A DNA stretch of 5,249 bases from Planctomycetota bacterium (GTDB lineage Bacteria > Planctomycetota > UBA1135 > GCA-002686595): NCBI GenBank assembly GCA_021776885.1, contig JAJFFA010000271.1, positions 1 through 5,249 of the forward strand, written 5' to 3'. Below the pieces are notes generated by a model. That model was not told where the DNA came from, did not search any database, and saw only the letters and a list, made by a program, of their open reading frames with translations. Position 1 is the stretch's first letter. Every line of letters starts with the position of its first letter. Of the stretch, positions 1-5,249 are shown piece after piece. The position numbers and the translations under genes were made by a program.

Positions 1-1
1 C

Positions 2-400
2 GTGCGCCTGGCGCGCGAGCTGGACCTCCTGACCACGCCCTACGTCTTCAACACGGACGAGGCGCGGGCCATGACCGAGGCGGGCGCGGACATCGTCGTG
101 GCCCACATGGGCTGCACCAGCGGCGGGACGATCGGCGCCGAGACGGTCAGCCCCCTCGACGAGTGCATCGGCCTGATCAGCGAGATCGTCGAGGCCGCGA
201 AGTCGGTGCGCGACGACGTGCTGGTCCTGTGCCACGGCGGACCGATCGCCTTCCCGGACGACGCCAGGTACATCATCGAGCGCACCGAGGGCATCGACGG
301 CTTCTACGGCGCTAGCTCGGCCGAGCGCTTCCCGACCGAGGTCGCGATCCAGAAGCAGATCGAGACCTTCAAGGCCATCCGCCTGCCGGCGCGGGATTGA
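2..400 (+). CDS. PEP hydrolase-like TIM-barrel protein, C-terminal part (5' end outside window)
   Basis: The frame is open from the left edge to the TGA at 398-400, giving about 132 residues. The valine codon GTG at position 2 is probably internal, since family members run to roughly 270-280 residues. What is seen: a TTPYVFN strand start (fragment residues 11-17), the glycine-rich GGTIGAE loop (41-47), the CHGGPIAFPDDARY segment (77-90) and the GASSAERFP motif (103-111), followed by a final helix containing FKAI. These are hallmarks of the PEP_hydrolase/TIM-barrel family, whose members sit beside or are fused to Tm-1-like UPF0261 ATP-binding proteins, as in the tomato Tm-1 protein. The HGG and GASS loops would line the phosphate or ligand site at the C-terminal face of the barrel. 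No signal peptide can be judged; a cytoplasmic location is expected. The true reaction of this family is poorly defined, so the name describes the fold and family only. The cupin gene starts 10 nt downstream. Confidence 0.85.
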   Translation: MRLARELDLLTTPYVFNTDEARAMTEAGADIVVAHMGCTSGGTIGAETVSPLDECIGLISEIVEAAKSVRDDVLVLCHGGPIAFPDDARYIIERTEGIDGFYGASSAERFPTEVAIQKQIETFKAIRLPARD

Positions 401-410
401 GCGCTCAGCC

Positions 411-839
411 ATGTGCGCCGATCCCGCCTGCCTGCGCTTCGTCTCCGGCCCGGACGTCGAGATCGAGGAGCTGCCCTGGGGACCCCACGAGTGGCTCGTG
501 CGCGAGGGGATCACCGCCAGCGAGCAGCTGATGCTGGTGCGCGTGCGCATGCCCGCCGGGGAGGCGCACCAGTTCCACCGCCACCCGCACATGGAGGAGG
601 CGCTCTACTACCTCGAGGGCCGCGCCGAGCAGTGGGTGGGCCAGGAGCAGCGCATCCTCGGCCCCGGCGATGTGGCCCACGTGCCCATGGACGAGGTGCA
701 CGGCACCTACAACGTGTTCGACGAGCCGGTCACGTTCCTGGCGATCCTGGGCCCCGCGAAGTTCGAGGGGCCCGCGCTGATCGACGTCTCGAAGGAAGAG
801 CCCTGGCGCTCGCTCAAGACCCCCATTTCCTACGACTGA
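411..839 (+). CDS. Single-domain cupin protein
   Basis: This complete gene encodes 142 residues, a usual size for a one-domain cupin. Motif 1 fits the consensus G-x5-HxH-x4-E-x6-G exactly: G50, H56, H58, E63, G70. Motif 2 runs G86, P92, H97, N101, with Asp94 where the consensus has Gly. The ligands H56, H58, E63 and H97 are therefore all present, so a divalent metal site (Fe, Mn, Ni or Zn) is expected. There is no signal peptide or membrane segment, so it should be cytoplasmic. Cupins of this size include isomerases, dioxygenases and sugar-binding proteins, and the sequence does not decide between them. ATG 411 is the only reasonable start: no in-frame ATG, GTG or TTG lies between it and the preceding gene's stop. 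The ribosome site in front is weak (GGGA at 393-396, 14 nt away), so translation may depend on coupling to the preceding gene. Placement before a permease and an exported dehydrogenase suggests a role in processing the same compound; that is inference. Confidence 0.88.
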   Translation: MCADPACLRFVSGPDVEIEELPWGPHEWLVREGITASEQLMLVRVRMPAGEAHQFHRHPHMEEALYYLEGRAEQWVGQEQRILGPGDVAHVPMDEVHGTYNVFDEPVTFLAILGPAKFEGPALIDVSKEEPWRSLKTPISYD

Positions 840-842
840 GGA
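838..842 (+). promoter_or_regulatory. Ribosome binding site supporting a TTG start
   Basis: GAGGA overlaps the TGA stop of the cupin gene and lies 7 nt before the TTG at 850. This spacing is ideal and decides the start of the transporter, because the next in-frame ATG (961) would remove the first membrane helix. The overlap of ribosome site and stop codon suggests translational coupling of the two genes. Confidence 0.7.
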
Positions 843-849
843 CCCTGCC

Positions 850-2265
850 TTGACCCGAGAAAAGCGCCTCCTGATCGCCAGCTTCCTGACCCTGATCGCG
901 GCCGGCATCGGCTTCGGTATCCGCGGTGCCGTGCTCGGCGAGTGGGGCGCCGAGTTCGAGATGACCAAGACCGACCTGGGCAAGATCACCGGCGGAGGCT
1001 TCACCGGCTTCGGCGTGGTGATCCTGCTCTCGAGCCTGGTCGCGGACCGCATCGGCTACAAGACGCTGCTGGTCCTGGCCTTCCTGATGCACCTCGTGTC
1101 CTACGGCGCGACCGCCGCGGCCACACCGGTCTTCGCGGCCCATGGCAAGGAGGCGACCTTCGACCTGCTCTACTGGGGCATGTTCGCCTTCGCCGTGGGG
1201 AACGGGCTGTGCGAGGCCGCGATCAACCCGCTGGTCGCCACGCTCTACCCCAAGGAGAAGACCCACTACCTGAACATCCTGCACGCGGGTTGGCCGGGGG
1301 GGATCATCCTCGGGGGCCTGCTGGCCCTGCTCTTCGTCGGTCAGGACGCCACCCTCACGCACCTGCGCTGGGAGATCCCCATGGCCTTCTTCCTGGTGCC
1401 CACCCTGATCTACGGCCTGCTGGTGCTGCGCGAGTCGTTCCCGCCCTCGGAGGCCAAGGCCGCGGGGGTCGACTTCGGGCGCATGCTGGTCACCTGCCTC
1501 TCGCCCCTGTTCCTGGTCCTGCTCCTGCTGCACGCCATGATCGGCTACGTCGAGCTGGGCACGGACAGCTGGATCGGCAACATCATGGACTCCGCCCTGA
1601 CCTGGCCCGGGATCGTGGTGCTGATCTACACCGCCGGGCTGATGTTCGTCCTGCGCTTCTTCGCCGGTCCGATCGTCGAGCGTATCAACCCCCTGGGCCT
1701 GCTCTTCGTCAGCTCCCTGCTGGGTGCCGCCGGCCTCTACGCCCTGGGGCTAGCCGAAGGCAGCGTCGCGATCCTGGTCGCGGCGACGATCTACGGGCTG
1801 GGCAAGACCTTCCTCTGGCCGACGATGCTGGGCGTCGTCGGTGAGCGCTTCCCCCAGGGCGGCGCCATCGCCATGGGCCTGCTCGGTGGGGTCGGCATGC
1901 TCTCCGCCGGAGTGCTCGGTGGCCCGGGCATCGGCTACACCCAGGACGTGCACGCCTCGGCGTACCTCGAGGCCAACGACGCCGCCGCCTACGAGCGCGT
2001 GAAGAGCGCCGACACGAACAGCTTCCTGTTCTTCCCCGCGGTGCAGGGCCTCGATGGCGCCAAGGTCGAGGCCCTGGTCGAGGCGGACCCGCAGCGTGAG
2101 GTGGTCGCCGCCGCGGGCCTCGAGGGGGGTCGCGCGGCCCTGCGCACCACCGCCCTGGTCCCCGCGGCGATGGCCCTGGGCTTCCTCTTGCTGCTGCTCG
2201 GCTTCCGCATGCGCGGAGGCTACAAGGCGGTCGAGCTCGGCGCCGACCAGGGAGCACGCCCGTGA
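850..2265 (+). CDS. MFS transporter (major facilitator superfamily permease)
   Basis: This complete gene encodes 471 residues, near the usual MFS length. It should be an inner-membrane permease of about 12 helices; hydrophobic stretches are visible near residues 7-29, 48-66, 72-92, 107-127, 146-164, 177-194, 217-235, 255-275, 281-300, 303-320, 337-357 and 435-453. An MFS motif A-like loop, LVADRIGYK, follows helix 2 (63-71), and a conserved-looking HAGWPGG lies at 145-151 in helix 5. Between the last two helices there is a polar segment of about 75 residues (around 360-435), longer than usual for the superfamily. The protein ends in a short tail with RMRGGYKAVEL, as I recall from similar planctomycete permeases. 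The TTG start is chosen because of the GAGGA site at 838-842 and because translation from it supplies a full first helix. The substrate is unknown; neighbours suggest a sugar or related organic compound. The gene lies 10 nt after the cupin, and its stop overlaps the next start codon. Confidence 0.9.
   Translation: MTREKRLLIASFLTLIAAGIGFGIRGAVLGEWGAEFEMTKTDLGKITGGGFTGFGVVILLSSLVADRIGYKTLLVLAFLMHLVSYGATAAATPVFAAHGKEATFDLLYWGMFAFAVGNGLCEAAINPLVATLYPKEKTHYLNILHAGWPGGIILGGLLALLFVGQDATLTHLRWEIPMAFFLVPTLIYGLLVLRESFPPSEAKAAGVDFGRMLVTCLSPLFLVLLLLHAMIGYVELGTDSWIGNIMDSALTWPGIVVLIYTAGLMFVLRFFAGPIVERINPLGLLFVSSLLGAAGLYALGLAEGSVAILVAATIYGLGKTFLWPTMLGVVGERFPQGGAIAMGLLGGVGMLSAGVLGGPGIGYTQDVHASAYLEANDAAAYERVKSADTNSFLFFPAVQGLDGAKVEALVEADPQREVVAAAGLEGGRAALRTTALVPAAMALGFLLLLLGFRMRGGYKAVELGADQGARP
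2249..2254 (+). promoter_or_regulatory. Ribosome binding site inside the end of the MFS gene
   Basis: AGGGAG lies within the last codons of the transporter gene, 10 nt before ATG 2265 and 7 nt before an alternative in-frame GTG at 2262. Both starts overlap the transporter stop (the bases read GTGATG), so the next gene is probably translated by coupling. The two starts differ by one residue only. Confidence 0.55.
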
Positions 2266-5249
2266 TGCGCGCCGCTCGCCGGGCCCTGGGCCTGCTCGTC
2301 GCGTTGAGCCTGGCCGCCAGCCTCGCGGCCCAGGAGCCCCTGCGCGTCTTCCTGCGCGGCGGGCCGAAGACCCACGGTCCCGGCGAGCACGACCACCCGC
2401 GCTTCGTCGAGGACTGGCGCGTCGAGCTCGAGCAGCGCGGCGCGCGGGTCCAGGGCGCCCTGCGCTTCCCGACCCAGGAGGAGCTCGATGCCAGCGACGT
2501 GCTCGTCCTCTACGCCGCCGAGGGCGCCGCGATCCACGGCGCGGAGCGCGAGCGCCTCGACGCCTTCCTGGCCCGCGGCGGCGGCCTGGTCGTGCTGCAC
2601 GACGCCGTCTGCGGCGACGACCCGCAGTGGTTCAAGGACGTCGCCGGCGGCGCCTGGGAGCACGGCCACGCCAAGTGGTGGACGGGCACCATGGGGCTCT
2701 ACTTCGACGAGCGCGCCGGCGCCACGCCGCACCCGATCACGGCCGGTGTCGCCAACTTCGACCTCGAGGACGAGGTCTACCACGAGCTGCACATCTCCCC
2801 CGACGCCCAGGTCCTGGCCACCAGCTTCCACGACGTCTTCCACATCACGCCCCAGATGTGGGTGCTCGAGCGCGAGACCTACCGCGCCTTCGTCGCCATC
2901 CAGGGCCACTACCACGAGACCTTCTCGCACCCCGCCTGGCGCGCCCTCGTGCTGCGCGGCATCGCCTGGGCCGCGGAGCGCGACGTCGACCTCTTGCTCT
3001 CTCCCGTCGAGCTGCGCACCCTGGCCTACCCGCCCGGCGGACCCAGCGCCCCGGAGCAGGCGGAGGCGCACTTCGAGCTGCACCCCGACTTCGAGATCAG
3101 CCTCGTCGCCGCCGAGCCCGAGGTCGTCAACCCGATCTCCATCGACTGGGACGAGCGCGGGCGCATGTGGGTCGCGACCACGCCGGGCTACCCGGAGAAG
3201 GCGCAGTTCTCGGGCATCCCGGCCCACGACGAGGTGCTGATCTTCGACGACGCGGACGGCGACGGCCGCGCGGACGCGCGCCAGGTCTTCCACAGCGGCC
3301 TGGACCTGGTCACGAGCCTGCTCTGCTACGGCGACGGCGTGATCGTCACGGCCTCGCCCGAGATCCTCTACCTGCGCGACACCGACGGCGACGACGTCTG
3401 CGACACGGTCGAGACCCTGTACTCGGGCTTCGGCTACGGCGACACCCACGCCGTGGTCAGCAACCTGCGCTTCGGCCCGGACGGCTGGGTCTACGCCACC
3501 CAGGGCTACAGCGGCGGCGCCTCGGACGACGTGCAGGGCAGCGCGGACGCCGATGCGGACGCTGCTGGGCGCGCCTCCTTCGGCAAGATCGGCAACGGCC
3601 TGCTGCGCTTCCGCCCCGACGGCAGCGCGATCGAGGTGGTCTCGTCCTACGGCTCGAACACCTGGGGCCTCGACTTCGCCCTCGACGGCGAGCTGTTCTT
3701 CAGCATGGCCAACGGCTCGCACCTGCGCCACGTGGTCCTCTCCGAGGCGGTCCTGGAGCGCGGGCGCGTGGACGGGGCGCGCAGCTGGAACGACATCGTC
3801 GACCACCGCGACGTGCGCCCGATCTCGGCCGGCAACCAGCGCGAGGTCTACCGCCAGATCGACTTCGTGGGCGGCTTCACGGCGGCGTCCGGCTGCACGC
3901 TCTACGGCGGCGGCGCCTGGCCCGAGGAGTGGAACGGCGACCACTTCGTGTGCGAGCCGACGGTCAACCTGGTGCACCACGACGACGTCGTGGCCGACGG
4001 GGTCAGCTTCAAGGCCAGCAAGGGGCGAGACGCGGAGTTCCTGGCCTCGCGCGACCTGTGGTTCCGGCCGGTGCACACGCGCACGGGGCCGGACGGGGCG
4101 CTGTACGTGCTCGACTTCTACAACCAGGCCATCATCCACAACGACACGCGCGGCCCGGAGCACGGACCGACGAACGCCGCCGAGCGCCCCGACCGCGACA
4201 CGGGCCACGGCCGCATCTGGCGCGTGCAGCACCGTGAGGCCCGTGACCTGGGGCCGGTGCGCCTGGCGGACGCGCGCCTGCCGCAGCTGATCGAGTACCT
4301 GGGTCACCCGAACGAGTGGCACCGGCGCCAGGCGCGCAGGCTCCTGGCCGAGGTCGGGGACAAGGCTGCCGAGCCCCTGGTCGCCCTGGTCTTCGAGCCC
4401 CGCGCCCACGGCGTCGCCCGGGCGCAGGCGCTGTGGTTGCTGCAGCGGCTCGAGGGCCAGGGTCAGGCAGCCCTCGGCCACGCCCTGGGCGAGCACGACC
4501 CGATCCTGCGCCGCGCCGCCCTGCGCATCGCGGCGGTCACTCCGCACAGAGAAGGCTCGCCCCTCTTCGGCGAGCTGCTGCGCATCGCCGCGGGCGATGA
4601 GCCCCGCGAGCGTCTCCTGGCCCTGGCTGCCCTGGGCGCGGCCACGCGGGGCGCCCTGCCCCTGACGACGGAGATCTCGGAGTACCTGGCGCGAACCTAC
4701 CCGAAGCTCGACGACGCCTGGTCGCGCTCGGCTCTGGTCGGCGTCTTGATGGGCGAGCCCGTGACCGGGCTCTTGACCGCGGTCTATCTGGCCGACGGTG
4801 ACCTGACCGCCGAGCTGGCGCGCGAGATCGGTCGGCTGGGGGACGGCGACGTCGTCGCACGCTGCCTGGTCGGCCTGGGTGCCCTGGGGGCCGACGCGGG
4901 GGCGACCGAGGGCGCCCTGGTCCAGCTGCGCGCGCACCAGCGTGCGGGGACGACGGTCGCGGGCTCCGCGGAGCTCGGCGGCGCCCTCACGCGCCTGCTC
5001 GCCCGGCCCGAGCTCGGCATCGGTGTCGCCGCCCTCTCCTTCGTGCCCACGGACGCGCCCGCCGATCTGATGCTCGAGGTCGAGGCCCTGGGTGGGCGCC
5101 TCGCCACGCGTCTCGAGGACGAGAGCCTGCCCGCGGGCGAGCGCCTCGCCGCCCTGCGCGTTCTGCTCGACCGTCCCGAGCGCGCCGACGCCGCCCTGGC
5201 CGCGGCCGCCGGGCTGGTCGCGCCCTGGCATCCGGTCGAGGTGCAGCTC
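2265..5249 (+). CDS. Exported ThuA / PVC-type membrane-bound dehydrogenase protein with HEAT-like repeats, 3' end outside window
   Basis: I translated this frame codon by codon: 995 codons with no stop up to the window edge. Residues 1-22 form a signal peptide (MRAARR, a hydrophobic core, likely cleavage after A21 or A22, before QEP). Residues about 26-238 match a ThuA-like domain, with a class I glutamine amidotransferase-like fold: GGGLVVLHDAV (105-115), GGAWEHGHAKWW (128-139) and, at the end, GHYHETFSHPAW (214-225) followed by RGIAWA. Residues about 269-654 match the PVC-type putative dehydrogenase domain, a beta-propeller related to soluble glucose/sorbosone dehydrogenases: FELHPDFEISLVAAEP (270-285), two Asp-rich turns (D329-D337 and D372-D380) likely to bind calcium, GSNTWGLDF, and RTGPDGALYVLDFYN (606-620). 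From about 670 onward Ala/Leu-rich helices with HPNEWHRRQARRLL (681-694) resemble HEAT repeats. Relatives often end in a cytochrome c domain; no CxxCH occurs in the visible part. It probably acts in the periplasm. Substrate unknown. Confidence 0.9.
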   Translation, partial: MRAARRALGLLVALSLAASLAAQEPLRVFLRGGPKTHGPGEHDHPRFVEDWRVELEQRGARVQGALRFPTQEELDASDVLVLYAAEGAAIHGAERERLDAFLARGGGLVVLHDAVCGDDPQWFKDVAGGAWEHGHAKWWTGTMGLYFDERAGATPHPITAGVANFDLEDEVYHELHISPDAQVLATSFHDVFHITPQMWVLERETYRAFVAIQGHYHETFSHPAWRALVLRGIAWAAERDVDLLLSPVELRTLAYPPGGPSAPEQAEAHFELHPDFEISLVAAEPEVVNPISIDWDERGRMWVATTPGYPEKAQFSGIPAHDEVLIFDDADGDGRADARQVFHSGLDLVTSLLCYGDGVIVTASPEILYLRDTDGDDVCDTVETLYSGFGYGDTHAVVSNLRFGPDGWVYATQGYSGGASDDVQGSADADADAAGRASFGKIGNGLLRFRPDGSAIEVVSSYGSNTWGLDFALDGELFFSMANGSHLRHVVLSEAVLERGRVDGARSWNDIVDHRDVRPISAGNQREVYRQIDFVGGFTAASGCTLYGGGAWPEEWNGDHFVCEPTVNLVHHDDVVADGVSFKASKGRDAEFLASRDLWFRPVHTRTGPDGALYVLDFYNQAIIHNDTRGPEHGPTNAAERPDRDTGHGRIWRVQHREARDLGPVRLADARLPQLIEYLGHPNEWHRRQARRLLAEVGDKAAEPLVALVFEPRAHGVARAQALWLLQRLEGQGQAALGHALGEHDPILRRAALRIAAVTPHREGSPLFGELLRIAAGDEPRERLLALAALGAATRGALPLTTEISEYLARTYPKLDDAWSRSALVGVLMGEPVTGLLTAVYLADGDLTAELAREIGRLGDGDVVARCLVGLGALGADAGATEGALVQLRAHQRAGTTVAGSAELGGALTRLLARPELGIGVAALSFVPTDAPADLMLEVEALGGRLATRLEDESLPAGERLAALRVLLDRPERADAALAAAAGLVAPWHPVEVQL

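Noticed and set aside
413..853. A 146-codon plus-strand frame nearly coextensive with the cupin gene
   Set aside because: It is rich in Arg, Gly and Ala and has no motif, whereas the frame from 411 gives both cupin motifs.
814..1533. A 239-codon minus-strand frame over the MFS gene, and a 215-codon one at 405-1052 over the cupin
   Set aside because: Both are antisense to genes with full motif support, and their Gln/Glu/Arg/Gly-rich translations look like shadows.
942..1844. A 300-codon plus-strand frame inside the MFS gene
   Set aside because: It is Arg/Gly/Ala/Pro-rich with no hydrophobic helices; the frame from 850 gives a normal 12-helix permease.
2258..2290. Possible promoter or terminator at the MFS/dehydrogenase junction
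   Set aside because: The genes overlap by one base, and I see no AT-rich -10/-35 pair and no hairpin with a T-run.
3541..3564. Possible DNA tandem repeat at the gcggac/gccgat run
   Set aside because: Only a few imperfect 6-mers, explained by the coding Asp-Ala stretch; not long or regular enough to call a repeat element.
2054..4237. A 727-codon open frame on the plus strand overlapping the MFS gene end and the dehydrogenase gene
   Set aside because: The translation is a run of Arg, Pro, Ala and Gly with no motif. It overlaps two well-supported genes in another frame.
2220..5231. A 1003-codon open frame on the minus strand
   Set aside because: It is antisense to the frame with a signal peptide and clear ThuA and dehydrogenase motifs. 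Its translation is low-complexity (V, A, R, G, Q rich) with no recognisable domain; it is a by-product of GC-rich codon use.

Overview
This is a high-GC window (about 70% by eye) that is almost wholly coding, all on the + strand. Four genes lie head to tail with gaps of 10 nt, 10 nt and a 1-nt overlap, so they read as one operon. The first gene is cut by the left edge and the fourth by the right edge. A planctomycete-type (PVC group) bacterium is the best guess: the fourth gene has the ThuA plus 'PVC-type' putative membrane-bound dehydrogenase architecture typical of that group, and the MFS gene resembles transporters common there. This is inferred from remembered family features, not from a search.

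Layout: (1) 2-400, C-terminal part of a PEP-hydrolase-like TIM-barrel protein, the family that pairs with or is fused to Tm-1-like (UPF0261) proteins. (2) 411-839, a complete single-domain cupin with both metal-binding motifs. (3) 850-2265, a complete MFS permease that starts at TTG behind a good Shine-Dalgarno sequence. (4) 2265-5249, a large exported protein with a signal peptide, a ThuA-like domain, a PVC-type dehydrogenase (beta-propeller) domain and the start of a HEAT-like helical region. It is open for 995 codons with no stop before the window ends.

The set suggests a catabolic operon for a small organic compound, perhaps a sugar or sugar derivative: an exported ThuA/dehydrogenase protein acts outside the cytoplasmic membrane, the permease carries the product, and the cupin and TIM-barrel enzymes act in the cytoplasm. 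The substrate cannot be read from the sequence.

No RNA gene, mobile element, CRISPR array, inverted-repeat terminator or recognisable promoter was seen, and there is no intergenic space for one. I found no clear sign of a wholly new system. The points most worth checking are the fused architecture of gene 4, its pairing with the MFS/cupin/TIM-barrel genes, and the long false reading frames that cover it.
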